Positions 25,921 to 36,236 of a stretch of DNA of 64,000 nt are shown here, one piece after another. Numbering within the stretch: the stretch's first letter is position 1; each line of letters opens with the position of its first letter. A model generated the notes under the pieces. That model did no database searches, had not been told where the DNA came from, and was given only the letters and a program-made list of their open reading frames with translations. A program made the position numbers and the translations under genes. Where the stretch lies: positions 89,131 through 153,130 of the forward strand of contig NZ_KI518200.1 of the NCBI RefSeq assembly GCF_000479045.1, read 5' to 3'. Source of the DNA: Cetobacterium somerae ATCC BAA-474. Lineage in GTDB: Bacteria > Fusobacteriota > Fusobacteriia > Fusobacteriales > Fusobacteriaceae.

Positions 25921-26831
25921 TATACACGTTAACTTTAAATCCTGCTTTAGATTATTTTTTATCCTTTGATTCTTTTATCGAAGGAAATTTAAACACTCCT
26001 AAAGAAACGTATAAACTTCCTGGAGGAAAGGGGATCAATGTATCTAAAATTTTAAAAAATTTTAACACAGAATCAATTTGTTTAGGATTTATTGGTGGAT
26101 TTACTGGAGAATTTATAAAAAATACTTTAAATCACGATGGTTTAAATACTAAGTTTTTTAATGTTGATGAAGATACTCGTATAAATATTAAAATAAATAA
26201 TAATGGACTTGAAAGTGAAATTGCAGGCACTTCTCCTACAATTTCAAAAGAAAATCTTCAAGAGTTACTTAATTTTTTAAAAACTAATCTTAAAGCTAAT
26301 GATATTTTAGCTCTATCTGGAAGTGTTCCATCTTCTTTACCTTCTAGTATATATGCTGATATTATTGAAAGCATTCCAAAGGATGTAAAAGTTATTTTAG
26401 ATACTAGAGGTCTTCCTTTTGAAATTGCTTTAAAAAAAGGCGTATTTTTAATAAAACCAAACAAGGATGAAATCAATGAATTTTTTAACTCTAATTTTTC
26501 AACTACTGAAGAGTTAGTTGAAGCTGGTAAAAAATTACAAAAGATGGGAGCTAAAAATGTTTTAATCTCTTTAGGTTCTAAAGGATCTATTTTTATAACA
26601 CAAAATGAAATTTTTATAAGTGGTGTTCCTAAAGGTACTCTTATTAGTTCAAATGGTTCTGGAGATTCAATGATTGGTGGATTTATATATGGTCTTAACA
26701 AATCTTTATCTTTAAAAGAGTGTTATGAGATTGGAATTGCTTCTGGAAGTGCTACTGCTTTTTCTAAAGGATTAGCAACTTTTAATACTATGACAAATTT
26801 ATTAAAAGATATTAAAGTTATTAATTTATAA
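25917..26831 (+). CDS. fruK: 1-phosphofructokinase
   Basis: Phosphorylates fructose 1-phosphate (made by FruA) to fructose 1,6-bisphosphate. A PfkB/ribokinase-fold sugar kinase: TLNPALDYFLSF at the start, LPGGKGINVSKILKNF, and the C-terminal catalytic SSNGSGDSMIGGFIYG with the anion-hole GSGD and base Asp. The 304-residue length is usual. It overlaps fruR by four bases and precedes fruA by 14. Tagatose-6-phosphate kinase is a close relative, but the operon decides for FruK. Confidence 0.95.
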   Translation: MIYTLTLNPALDYFLSFDSFIEGNLNTPKETYKLPGGKGINVSKILKNFNTESICLGFIGGFTGEFIKNTLNHDGLNTKFFNVDEDTRINIKINNNGLESEIAGTSPTISKENLQELLNFLKTNLKANDILALSGSVPSSLPSSIYADIIESIPKDVKVILDTRGLPFEIALKKGVFLIKPNKDEINEFFNSNFSTTEELVEAGKKLQKMGAKNVLISLGSKGSIFITQNEIFISGVPKGTLISSNGSGDSMIGGFIYGLNKSLSLKECYEIGIASGSATAFSKGLATFNTMTNLLKDIKVINL

Positions 26832-26845
26832 ATGGGAGGAATATT

Positions 26846-28702
26846 ATGTTAGATAAAATGTTAGTAAAAGATTGTATAAAATTAAATTTAAATGCTAAAA
26901 GTAAAATTGAAGTTATTGATGAACTTGTCGATGTTCTTTACAATGCTGGTAGACTTAATGATAAAGATGAATTTAGAAAAACTATTTTAAATAGAGAGGA
27001 GCAAAGTTCTACTGGTTTAGAAGAAGGTATTGCTATCCCTCACGGAAAATCATCATCTGTTAAAATTCCTACTGTTGCATTTGGACTTTCTAAAGAAGGA
27101 ATTGATTATGATTCTTTAGATGGTGAGCCATCTAAATTATTTTTCATGATTGCTGCTCCCGCTGATGCTACTGATTCACATATTGAAACATTATCTCAAC
27201 TGACATCTCTTTTATTAGATGATGATATTAGAGAACAGCTTTTAAAAGTAAAAACAGAGCAAGAAGTTCTAGATATTCTTTTAAAAGAGGATAATGTAGG
27301 AGAAGAACTTGTCCCGCCTAAAGAGGAGGATAATGATTATCAAGTACTTGCAGTAACTGCTTGTCCAACTGGAATTGCTCACACATATATGGCCGCTGAA
27401 GCTTTAAACAAAAAAGCTAAAGAGATGGGAATTAAAATCAAAGTAGAAACTAATGGATCTACAGGAGTTAAAAACCACCTTACGGATGAAGAGATTAAAA
27501 ATGCAAAAGGAATTATAATTGCTGCTGATAAAAATGTTGAAATGGCTAGATTTAACGGAAAGCATGTTGAAATTGTTGGAGTTAAAGAGGGAATTAAAAG
27601 ACCTCAAGAGTTAATTCAAAAAGCTTTAGATCAAACTGCACCAGTGTATTCAAATAAAGAAACAAAAACATCTTCTGGAACTAGTGAAAGAAAGGGATTC
27701 TATAAGCATTTAATGAGTGGGGTTTCTAATATGCTGCCATTCGTTGTTGGTGGAGGTATTTTAATTGCAATATCTTTCATATTCGGTATAAAGGCATCTG
27801 ATCCTACTGATCCAAGTTTTAGTCCAATCGCTAAACTTTTAATGGATATTGGTGGTGGAAATGCTTTCTTCTTAATGGTTCCAGTTCTTGCAGGATTTAT
27901 AGGAATGAGTATTGCAGATAGACCTGGATTTGCTCCCGCTATGGTTGGAGGTTTAATTTCTGCTAATAATGGTGGTGGTTTCCTTGGTGGTTTAGTTGGA
28001 GGTTTCCTTGGTGGTTATGTTATTCTATTCTTAAAAAAGGTATTCGCTAAACTTCCTGAAAAACTAGAAGGAATTAAGCCTGTTCTTTTATATCCTTTAT
28101 TTGGAATTTTAATAACTGGTGTTCTTATGTATACTGTTGTTATATCTCCAGTTGCTGCTGTAAATGGTGGAATTACTAATTTCTTAAATTCTCTTGGTAC
28201 TGGTAACCTTATCTTATTAGGAGCTATTGTTGGTGGTATGATGGCTATTGATATGGGAGGTCCTATCAATAAAGCCGCTTTTACATTTGGTATTGCTGCT
28301 ATTGCTGCTGGAAACTATTATCCACATGCTGCTGTTATGGCTGGTGGTATGACTCCACCTTTAGGAATCGCTTTAGCAACTACTTTCTTTAAAAATAAAT
28401 TCTCTAAAGAGGAAAGAGAAGCTGGTTTAACTAACTATATAATGGGAGCATCTTTTATTACTGAGGGAGCTATTCCTTTTGCTGCTGCTGATCCAATTAG
28501 AGTTATTCCTAGTTGTGTTATAGGTTCTGCTCTAGCTGGTGGTCTATCAATGGCATTCAAATGTCAATTGCCTGCACCTCACGGTGGATTATTTGTTTTA
28601 CCTATTATTACAAATCCAATGATGTATCTATTATCTGTTGTTATTGGTGCTTTTGTAACATGTATTTTAATCGGTATAACTAAACCTACTAAAAATATAT
28701 AA
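26846..28702 (+). CDS. fruA: PTS fructose transporter, EIIABC
   Basis: Imports and phosphorylates fructose to fructose 1-phosphate. Domains in order: EIIA (about 1-150) with phosphoryl His66 in IPHGKSS; EIIB (about 165-265) with Cys173 in TACPTGIAHT; EIIC (about 290-615), a membrane domain with about nine helices and the segments GFIGMSIADRPGFAP and GAIPFAAADP. All three active residues are present. The 618-residue length matches other EIIABC proteins. It is the last gene of fruR-fruK-fruA and ends at a clear terminator. Confidence 0.96.
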   Translation: MLDKMLVKDCIKLNLNAKSKIEVIDELVDVLYNAGRLNDKDEFRKTILNREEQSSTGLEEGIAIPHGKSSSVKIPTVAFGLSKEGIDYDSLDGEPSKLFFMIAAPADATDSHIETLSQLTSLLLDDDIREQLLKVKTEQEVLDILLKEDNVGEELVPPKEEDNDYQVLAVTACPTGIAHTYMAAEALNKKAKEMGIKIKVETNGSTGVKNHLTDEEIKNAKGIIIAADKNVEMARFNGKHVEIVGVKEGIKRPQELIQKALDQTAPVYSNKETKTSSGTSERKGFYKHLMSGVSNMLPFVVGGGILIAISFIFGIKASDPTDPSFSPIAKLLMDIGGGNAFFLMVPVLAGFIGMSIADRPGFAPAMVGGLISANNGGGFLGGLVGGFLGGYVILFLKKVFAKLPEKLEGIKPVLLYPLFGILITGVLMYTVVISPVAAVNGGITNFLNSLGTGNLILLGAIVGGMMAIDMGGPINKAAFTFGIAAIAAGNYYPHAAVMAGGMTPPLGIALATTFFKNKFSKEEREAGLTNYIMGASFITEGAIPFAAADPIRVIPSCVIGSALAGGLSMAFKCQLPAPHGGLFVLPIITNPMMYLLSVVIGAFVTCILIGITKPTKNI

Positions 28703-28714
28703 CTTATTGAGTTT

Positions 28715-28740
28715 AAAGGGGTTATTATAACCCCTTTTTT
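28715..28740 (+). terminator. Terminator of the fru operon
   Basis: AAAGGGGTTA / TAACCCCTTT stem with a TTA loop, followed by six or more T. Confidence 0.88.
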
Positions 28741-28779
28741 ATTTTTTTGTCAAATTTAAAAAATTAACTGTTATTTAAC

Positions 28780-28807
28780 TTGACATTTAAAATTAATATA
28801 GTATACT
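28780..28807 (+). promoter_or_regulatory. Promoter of the glp operon
   Basis: Perfect TTGACA (28780-28785), then TATACT (28802-28807) after 16 bases, about 30 bases before glpP. No further promoter is evident before glpF, so the downstream genes probably depend on it. Confidence 0.6.
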
Positions 28808-28838
28808 TAATATTGATAAGAGACAAAAGGAGATCAAA

Positions 28839-29405
28839 ATGAACTCAAATTTTGAAAAGATTTTAATCAAAAATAACAAGATACTTGCTGTAAAGGACCT
28901 ACAAACTTTAGAAAAAGCTCTTTTAAGCTCCTCTAAGATAATATTTCTTCTAAGTAGTGATATTTGCTCTATTGAAGAAACTACTCGTCTTATCAAAGCA
29001 AGTGGAAAACTATGCTTTATACACCTTGATATGATTCAAGGCTTAAATACTAAAGATAATTCTGCTATTGACTATTTGAAAGATAATACTTTTGCAGATG
29101 GAGTCATAACTACAAAATCTCAAGTAGCTAAATATGCACATAAAATTGGCTTTTTAGTTATTATGAGGTGTTTCTTAATAGACTCTTTATCTTTAACTAC
29201 TACTGAAAAACTTTTTAATGAAACATATATCGATGCAATTGAAATTCTACCTGGAGTTATGCCTAAAATTATTGAACAAATTTCAAAGCAAAGCTCTATT
29301 CCAATTATTGCTGGTGGACTTATCTCCGATCATGAAGATGTCAATCTAGCTTTAAAAAGCGGAGCTGTAGCTATATCTACAACAAAACTAAATATTATAA
29401 ATTAG
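28839..29405 (+). CDS. glpP: Glycerol operon antiterminator GlpP
   Basis: RNA-binding regulator that, with glycerol 3-phosphate, lets RNA polymerase read through terminators in glp leaders (known for Bacillus). The 188-residue protein is a TIM-barrel-like fold: FLLSSDICSIEET, FIHLDMIQGL, DGVITTKSQVAKYAHKIG, EILPGVMPKII and IIAGGLISDHEDV match the family throughout. The stop is followed immediately by an antiterminator/terminator element before glpF, and a second element of the same build precedes the dehydrogenase genes, which fits GlpP acting on both. Confidence 0.93.
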   Translation: MNSNFEKILIKNNKILAVKDLQTLEKALLSSSKIIFLLSSDICSIEETTRLIKASGKLCFIHLDMIQGLNTKDNSAIDYLKDNTFADGVITTKSQVAKYAHKIGFLVIMRCFLIDSLSLTTTEKLFNETYIDAIEILPGVMPKIIEQISKQSSIPIIAGGLISDHEDVNLALKSGAVAISTTKLNIIN

Positions 29406-29407
29406 TT

Positions 29408-29431
29408 TAGCTAGAGATATTAGAGAAGCTA
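29408..29431 (+). promoter_or_regulatory. Antiterminator (probable GlpP target) before glpF
   Basis: TAGC (29408-29411) and GCTA (29428-29431) form a short stem enclosing exactly 16 purine-rich bases, TAGAGATATTAGAGAA. The GCTA arm is also the first arm of the terminator, so both structures exclude each other. The element at 31835-31860 has the same stem, the same 16-base interior length and a shared TAGAGAT..AGAGA sequence. Confidence 0.65.
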
Positions 29432-29483
29432 TTCAATTAAACAGAATTTCTTAAAATTCTCTTTTTTTGAATAGCTTTTTTTT
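29426..29483 (+). terminator. Leader terminator before glpF
   Basis: AAGCTATTCAA (29426-29436) pairs with TTGAATAGCTT (29467-29477), with an inner AGAATTT/AAATTCT hairpin; a T8 run follows. It would end transcripts from the glpP promoter unless antitermination occurs. Confidence 0.85.
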
Positions 29484-29514
29484 AATATAAAAAAAATAAA
29501 TATGGGAGGATATC

Positions 29515-30270
29515 ATGAATGTTTTTGTAGCTGAGTTTATAGGTACTGCAATTCTTGTTTTACTTGGTAATGGTGTTGTTGCAAATGTGGTTTTAAACAA
29601 AAGTAAAGGAAACAACTCTGGATGGATTGTTATTACTACTGCTTGGGGTCTAGCTGTTATGACTGGAGCTTACTGCGTAGGATGGATTAGTGGTGCTCAT
29701 CTTAACCCTGCTTTAACTATTGGATTTGCTGTTGCAGGTCTTTTCCCAGCTAACCTTGTTTTAGGTTATGTTGTTGCCCAAATTTTAGGAGCTATGTTTG
29801 GACAAATTTTTGTATATCTTACTTACAAAAGACATTATGACGAAACAACTGATACTGGAGCAATCTTAGGTTCTTTTTCTACAGGACCTGCTATTAGAGA
29901 TTTAAAGTGGAACTTTGTAACAGAAGCTATCGGCACTTTTATGCTTGTTTTTGGACTATTAGCTATTGGTCATGTTAATAACCAAGCTTTCACTGCTACT
30001 TTACCAAATGGTGATATGGTTAGAGGATTTACTGGTATTTTAGGGCCGTTATTAGCTGGATTTTATGTATGGAGTTTAGGTTTAAGTTTAGGTGGGCCTA
30101 CTGGTTATGCTATTAACCCTGCTAGAGACTTAGGACCTAGAATTATGCACGCTATTTTACCTATTGCCAATAAAGGAGATTCTGACTGGTCTTATGCTTG
30201 GGTACCTATTGCTGGTCCTATCGTAGGTGGTATTATCGGTGCTATTACTTTTGCAGCTCTTTTCAATTAA
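29515..30270 (+). CDS. glpF: Glycerol uptake facilitator (aquaglyceroporin)
   Basis: Inner-membrane channel that lets glycerol diffuse in. Six membrane helices and two half-helices are visible, with both NPA motifs: SGAHLNPALTIGFAV in the first half and GYAINPARDLGPRI in the second, where Asp after NPAR marks the glycerol-conducting subgroup. The 251-residue length is normal. It has a GGGAGGA ribosome site, follows the leader terminator, and is 27 bases before glpK. Confidence 0.97.
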   Translation: MNVFVAEFIGTAILVLLGNGVVANVVLNKSKGNNSGWIVITTAWGLAVMTGAYCVGWISGAHLNPALTIGFAVAGLFPANLVLGYVVAQILGAMFGQIFVYLTYKRHYDETTDTGAILGSFSTGPAIRDLKWNFVTEAIGTFMLVFGLLAIGHVNNQAFTATLPNGDMVRGFTGILGPLLAGFYVWSLGLSLGGPTGYAINPARDLGPRIMHAILPIANKGDSDWSYAWVPIAGPIVGGIIGAITFAALFN

Positions 30271-30285
30271 AATATAATAACTTAG

Positions 30286-31791
<1,506 letters not shown>

Positions 31792-31834
31792 TTTAAAAAA
31801 AAGTAGTATATTTAGATTAGATAAAAATTAAATA

Positions 31835-31860
31835 TTAGCAATAGAGATGAAGAGAGCTAA
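31835..31860 (+). promoter_or_regulatory. Antiterminator (probable GlpP target) before the dehydrogenase genes
   Basis: TTAGC (31835-31839) and GCTAA (31856-31860) form a 5-bp stem enclosing 16 bases with TAGAGATGAAGAGA, matching the element before glpF. The second arm belongs to the terminator that follows. Confidence 0.65.
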
Positions 31861-31909
31861 AAAGGTATTGGTGATTGTTATATCACCACCTTTTTCTGCT
31901 CTCTTTTTT
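31851..31909 (+). terminator. Internal leader terminator between glpK and the dehydrogenase genes
   Basis: A long hairpin: GAGAGC (31852-31857) pairs with GCTCTC (31898-31903), and inner AAAAGG/CCTTTT and GGTGAT/ATCACC pairs continue it; T6 follows. It lies after glpK, so it can cut the operon in two expression blocks. Confidence 0.85.
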
Positions 31910-31935
31910 GCTATTAAAAACTAGGAGGGTATTTT

Positions 31936-33363
31936 ATGTATGATATTTTAATCATTGGTGCTGGTATTATTGGAACTGGTATCGCTAGAGAGCTTTCTAA
32001 ATACAAATTAAAAGTTGCAGTTTTAGAAAAAGATACTGATGTAGCTAATGAAACTACTAAAGCTAACAGTGCAATTGTTCATGGAGGATACGACGCTAAA
32101 GAAGGTTCTCTTATGGCTAAATTAAATGTTTTAGGTAACTCTTTATATGAAGATTTATGCAATGAACTTTCTGTTCCTTTTAAACGTAATGGTTCCCTTG
32201 TATTAGCATTTAATGATGAAGAGGTTGAACATCTTAATGTACTTTACAACAGAGGTATCATAAATAAAGTTCCTGGCTTAGCTATTATCAACCAAGAGAA
32301 ACTAAGAGAAATCGAACCAAATGTTGATGAAAAAGCTATTGCTGCACTACACTGCGCTTCTGCTGGAATTGTTTCACCTTGGGAGTTTGCTGAAGCCCTT
32401 ATGGATAATGCTGTTGAAAATGGTGTTGAATTATTTTTAAATACAGAAGTTGAAAATATTGAAAAAACAGATGACATTTTTCATATATATACAAACACAG
32501 GAGTTTTCCATGGAAAATATGTAATTAATTGTACTGGAGTTCACGCTGATATTATTCATAAAATGATTGCACCTGAATCATTTAAAATATTACCAAGAAA
32601 AGGAGAATATTTTGTCTTAGATAAAAATCAAGGAAAAAGAGTAAATCAAACTGTTTTTCAATGTCCTTCTAAACTTGGAAAAGGAATACTTGTAACTCCA
32701 ACAGTTCATGGAAATTTACTTGTTGGTCCTGATGCTCAAGATATTGATAACAGATACGATGTTTCTACAGCTACTGATAGACTTGAGTATATTAAATTCA
32801 AAGGAAGTCACTCTATAAAAGATATTAACTTTAGAGAAAATATTAGAACGTTTGCTGGAATTAGAGCAGAATCAGATAGAGGCGATTTTATTGTTGAAGA
32901 ATCATCTATTAAAGGCTTCTTTGATATTGCAGGAATAAAATCACCTGGATTATCTGCTGCACCTGCCATTGCTTTAGCAGCTATTGATTTATTGAAAGAT
33001 AGTGGTGCTCATCTTATAAAAAAAGAGGATTTTGTTACACCTAGAAAGCATACTCTTTTCATGCATCTTTCACCTGAAGAAAAGGCTAAAAAAATTAAAG
33101 AGGATAATAGATTTGGTAGAATAATTTGTAGATGTGAAATGATTACTGAAGGTGAGATTGTTGAAGCAATTCATAGACCTGTTAAGGCTACAACAATGGA
33201 CGCAGTTAAAAGAAGATGTAGACCTGGCTCTGGTAGATGTCAAGGTGGTTTCTGTGGACCTAGAGTTCAAGAAATTATTGCTAGAGAGTTAAATAAAAAT
33301 ATTAAAGACGTTATCTTAGATAAAGCTAATTCTTATATTCTAATAGAGGAGTTGAAAAAATAA
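31936..33363 (+). CDS. glpA: Glycerol-3-phosphate dehydrogenase, FAD subunit with BFD-like iron-sulfur domain
   Basis: Oxidises glycerol 3-phosphate to dihydroxyacetone phosphate with FAD. The N-terminal DAO fold starts with ILIIGAGIIGTGIARELSK (Rossmann motif), then KANSAIVHGGYDA, and later RTFAGIRAESDRGDF. The C-terminal part (about 390-475) is a BFD-like [2Fe-2S] domain with four cysteines in CRCEM...RRCRPGSGRCQGGFC. At 475 residues it is shorter than E. coli GlpA and of the clostridial type. Its stop overlaps the start of the next gene. Members of this family are often misnamed; the glp operon supports the assignment. Confidence 0.88.
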   Translation: MYDILIIGAGIIGTGIARELSKYKLKVAVLEKDTDVANETTKANSAIVHGGYDAKEGSLMAKLNVLGNSLYEDLCNELSVPFKRNGSLVLAFNDEEVEHLNVLYNRGIINKVPGLAIINQEKLREIEPNVDEKAIAALHCASAGIVSPWEFAEALMDNAVENGVELFLNTEVENIEKTDDIFHIYTNTGVFHGKYVINCTGVHADIIHKMIAPESFKILPRKGEYFVLDKNQGKRVNQTVFQCPSKLGKGILVTPTVHGNLLVGPDAQDIDNRYDVSTATDRLEYIKFKGSHSIKDINFRENIRTFAGIRAESDRGDFIVEESSIKGFFDIAGIKSPGLSAAPAIALAAIDLLKDSGAHLIKKEDFVTPRKHTLFMHLSPEEKAKKIKEDNRFGRIICRCEMITEGEIVEAIHRPVKATTMDAVKRRCRPGSGRCQGGFCGPRVQEIIARELNKNIKDVILDKANSYILIEELKK

Positions 33364-34616
33364 TGAGATATGATGTTGTTGTTATTGGTGGAGGTCCTGC
33401 TGGTCTTGCTGCTGCTAAATCAGCTTATGAAAATGGTGCTAAAAATATCGTTATTTTAGAAAGAGATAAAGAGCTAGGTGGTATTTTACAACAATGTATC
33501 CACAATGGTTTTGGACTTCATAGATTCAAAGAGGAGTTAACTGGTCCTGAATATGCTCAGAAATATATTGAATTTGTTAAACAATACCCTATTGATATTA
33601 AACTAGAAACTATGGTTTTAAATATCTCTAAAGATAGAATTGTTTCTATGATTAATCCTATAGATGGATATCAAGAGATTGAGGCTGGATCTGTAATTTT
33701 AGCTATGGGATGTAGAGAAAGAACTAGAGGAGCTATTGCTATTCCTGGTGAAAGACCTTCTGGAATATTTACAGCTGGTGCTGCTCAAAGATATATAAAT
33801 ATGGAAGGGTATATGGTAGGAAAAAAAGCTTTAATTCTAGGAAGTGGAGATATCGGTCTTATTATGGCTAGAAGAATGACTTTAGAAGGTGCGAAAGTAG
33901 AAGCTGTAGTAGAGTTAATGCCATTTTCTGGTGGATTAAATAGAAATATCGTTCAATGTCTTGATGATTTTAACATTCCATTACTTCTATCTCACACTGT
34001 TGTTGATATTAAAGGAAAAGACAGACTCGAAAAAGTGGTTATTGCAAAAGTAGACGAAAATAGAAAACCTATCCCTGGTACTGAAGTTGAATATGAGTGT
34101 GACACACTTCTTTTATCAGTTGGACTTATTCCTGAAAATGATTTATCTAAGGAAGCTGGTGTTATTTTAGATAATAGAACTAACGGTCCTATTGTTAATA
34201 ACTCAATGGAAACAAGTATTCCTGGTGTTTTTGCTTGTGGAAATGTAGTTCATGTTCATGATCTCGTAGATTTCGTTAGTGAAGAGGGCGAAAGAGCAGG
34301 AAAATTTGCAGCATGCTACATAGCCGAAGAAAATTGTAAATTAGAAAATGTTTCTAATATAAAAAATGGTAACGGTATTGTTTATACTGTTCCTCAAGTT
34401 ATTAATTTAGATAATCTACAAAACAAATTAGAAATTTTCATGAGAGTAAATAATATATATAAAAATAAAAAAATTGTAGTTAGAGAAGGAGATAATATTA
34501 TTGCTAGCTTCAAAAGAGCTCACCTAGCTCCAGGGGAGATGGAAAAAGTTCTTCTTCCTGAGGTACTATTAAAAAGAATTTCTAAAGATATTGTTATTGA
34601 GCTACAGGAGGTATAG
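33363..34616 (+). CDS. FAD/NAD(P)-dependent oxidoreductase, partner of the GlpA-like subunit
   Basis: Pyridine-nucleotide-disulfide-oxidoreductase-like flavoprotein. FAD site VVVIGGGPAGLAAAKSA at 5-21, NAD(P) site ALILGSGDIGLIMARRM, and the second FAD motif TSIPGVFACGNVVHVHDLVD. It has no redox-active CxxC disulfide in the usual place. It overlaps the GlpA-like gene by one base (TAATG) and precedes the DUF1667 gene by two, so the three products probably form one complex passing electrons from glycerol 3-phosphate to NAD(P) or another carrier; the acceptor is not shown. Confidence 0.85.
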   Translation: MRYDVVVIGGGPAGLAAAKSAYENGAKNIVILERDKELGGILQQCIHNGFGLHRFKEELTGPEYAQKYIEFVKQYPIDIKLETMVLNISKDRIVSMINPIDGYQEIEAGSVILAMGCRERTRGAIAIPGERPSGIFTAGAAQRYINMEGYMVGKKALILGSGDIGLIMARRMTLEGAKVEAVVELMPFSGGLNRNIVQCLDDFNIPLLLSHTVVDIKGKDRLEKVVIAKVDENRKPIPGTEVEYECDTLLLSVGLIPENDLSKEAGVILDNRTNGPIVNNSMETSIPGVFACGNVVHVHDLVDFVSEEGERAGKFAACYIAEENCKLENVSNIKNGNGIVYTVPQVINLDNLQNKLEIFMRVNNIYKNKKIVVREGDNIIASFKRAHLAPGEMEKVLLPEVLLKRISKDIVIELQEV

Positions 34617-34618
34617 TA

Positions 34619-34963
34619 ATGAAAGAGATGATATGTATTTTATGCCCTATGGGATGCCATTTAAATATAGATATTGAAAATGATTATAAAGTTACTGGGA
34701 ACTCATGTCCTAAAGGAGCAGTTTATGGTAAAGAGGAGCTCATTGCTCCTAAAAGAGTTGTTACTTCTATCGTTAGAGTAAGTGGAGGAATTCATCATAT
34801 GGTTCCTGTTAAAACAGATAAACCTATCCCAAAAGAATTAATTTTCCAATGTATGGAACTTTTAAAAGATATTAAAATCCAATCACCACAAAAAATTGGA
34901 GCAGTTGTTTTAAATAATATTTTAGGAACTGATGCTAATATAGTTTTAACTAGAGATATCTAG
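34619..34963 (+). CDS. DUF1667 cysteine-rich protein of the glycerol-3-phosphate dehydrogenase set
   Basis: A 114-residue protein with four clustered cysteines near the N-terminus: CILCPMGC (6-13) and, after about 20 residues, NSCPKG. These look like metal or iron-sulfur ligands, similar to the N-terminal segment of molybdopterin oxidoreductases (inferred). DUF1667 proteins regularly accompany the two flavoproteins upstream in anaerobes, but their role is not established. The AGGAGG ribosome site lies in the end of the preceding gene. Confidence 0.85.
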   Translation: MKEMICILCPMGCHLNIDIENDYKVTGNSCPKGAVYGKEELIAPKRVVTSIVRVSGGIHHMVPVKTDKPIPKELIFQCMELLKDIKIQSPQKIGAVVLNNILGTDANIVLTRDI

Positions 34964-34965
34964 AC

Positions 34966-34993
34966 TTGAATTTTGTATCTTTTTTGTTATAAT
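34966..34993 (+). promoter_or_regulatory. Promoter of the trmN6-like gene
   Basis: TTGAAT (34966-34971) and TATAAT (34988-34993) are 16 bases apart; TG one base upstream of the -10 makes it an extended -10. No terminator separates it from the glp operon. Confidence 0.6.
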
Positions 34994-35010
34994 AACTTTG
35001 GAGGTACAAA

Positions 35011-35766
35011 ATGACACTTAATGAAAACGAAGTTATAAATAATTTATTAAATAAAAATTTAAAAATAATTCAAAGACCTGATTATTTTAATTTTTCTTTA
35101 GATTCACTTTTAATATCTAACTTTATATCTCTAACAAGAGGTACAAACAAAATACTAGATTTAGGAACTGGAAATGGAGCGATACCTCTTTTCCTATCTC
35201 AAAGAACCAAAGCTAAAATTACTGGTATTGAAATTCAAGAAATTTCTGCTAATTTAGCAAAGAGAAATGTTGAACTAAACAACTTACAAGAACAAATAAG
35301 AATTATTCATGATGATATGAAAAATTGGAAAAAACATTTTGAAAACGGTTCTCAAGATGTTGTTATAACAAATCCACCATTCTTCAAATTTCATGGAAAT
35401 GAGAATCAATTAAATAATTTAGATCAACTTACTTTAGCTCGTCATGAGATAACTATTGATTTAGAGGAGCTTATCGGGGTAGCTTCTAAACTTTTAAAAG
35501 ATAAAGGATATTTTGCAATGGTTCATAGACCTGACCGATTTTTAGAGATTGTTGATGCTATGAGAAAATATGGTATCTCACCTAAAAGAGTTCAATTTTG
35601 TCATTCAAAACTTGATAAACCTGCTAAAATTCTTTTAATCGAAGGAATTAGAAACGGTAAAGATTCTTTAACTATTCTTCCACCTTTTATATCTCACGAT
35701 ATGGATGGTAAATATTCAAAAGAGGTTTTAGATCTTTTCCAAGATTTAAAAATAGAAAAAGACTAG
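35011..35766 (+). CDS. tRNA1(Val) (adenine37-N6)-methyltransferase-like protein
   Basis: SAM-dependent N6-adenine methyltransferase of the YfiC/TrmN6 group, which methylates A37 of tRNA-Val. Motif I is LDLGTGNGAIPLFLSQR at about 50-66, and the catalytic motif NPPFF (around residue 125) is the NPPF form typical of amino-methylating enzymes. The 251-residue length fits. In Firmicutes the relatives are named YabB and stand beside a GIY-YIG gene; here it stands alone. The methylated base is inferred from the family. Confidence 0.85.
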   Translation: MTLNENEVINNLLNKNLKIIQRPDYFNFSLDSLLISNFISLTRGTNKILDLGTGNGAIPLFLSQRTKAKITGIEIQEISANLAKRNVELNNLQEQIRIIHDDMKNWKKHFENGSQDVVITNPPFFKFHGNENQLNNLDQLTLARHEITIDLEELIGVASKLLKDKGYFAMVHRPDRFLEIVDAMRKYGISPKRVQFCHSKLDKPAKILLIEGIRNGKDSLTILPPFISHDMDGKYSKEVLDLFQDLKIEKD

Positions 35767-35790
35767 AAACACAAATGTTTCTAGTCTTTT
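35756..35790. terminator. Bidirectional terminator between trmN6-like gene and the hem operon
   Basis: AAAAAGACTAGAAACA pairs with TGTTTCTAGTCTTTT around a short loop; the stem includes both stop codons of the converging genes. Confidence 0.9.
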
Positions 35791-36236
35791 CTATTTTTAA
35801 GATACTCTATTAACTCTTTTTTTAATTTAACAGATTCTCTAGGATTTCCTTTTGCTGAAATTGCAATCTGATAGTCATCACTATCTATATGAGCAGTAAA
35901 TCTAGCTGACATATATACTTTTGATGTTATATTATTTACAAGTATATTATTATCCTCACATAAATCAACTATCATTTCATTTAACTTTTCATCATTAGTT
36001 GCTGCGACAACTAAGAATTTATCTTTTATATCTCCAGCTTTAAAATCTCTTTTTTCAATCTCCACATCTAACTCTAAGATTTCAGGAAGTATAAATGGAG
36101 CTATTACAATAACTCTAGCACCATAATCTACAAGACTTTTTATCTTTCTTGCAGCTATGTTCCCCCCTCCTACAACTAAACAACTTTTATTAGTTAAATC
36201 TATAAATAGTGGAAAAAAAGATTTTTTACTTTCCAT
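35781..36236 (-). CDS. Precorrin-2 dehydrogenase / sirohydrochlorin-type enzyme (Met8/SirC family)
   Basis: NAD-dependent oxidation of precorrin-2 to sirohydrochlorin. FPLFIDLTNKSCLVVGGGNIAARKI at the start holds the GGGNIAARK dinucleotide loop, and VAATNDEKLN and SARFTAHID follow, as in Met8 and the N-terminal part of CysG. At 151 residues it is a short SirC-like form; whether it also chelates iron is uncertain. I place the start at 36236 (ATG with GGTGA 5 bases upstream); it overlaps the end of hemL. It is the last gene of the hem operon. Confidence 0.85.
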   Translation of the reverse strand: MESKKSFFPLFIDLTNKSCLVVGGGNIAARKIKSLVDYGARVIVIAPFILPEILELDVEIEKRDFKAGDIKDKFLVVAATNDEKLNEMIVDLCEDNNILVNNITSKVYMSARFTAHIDSDDYQIAISAKGNPRESVKLKKELIEYLKNRKD

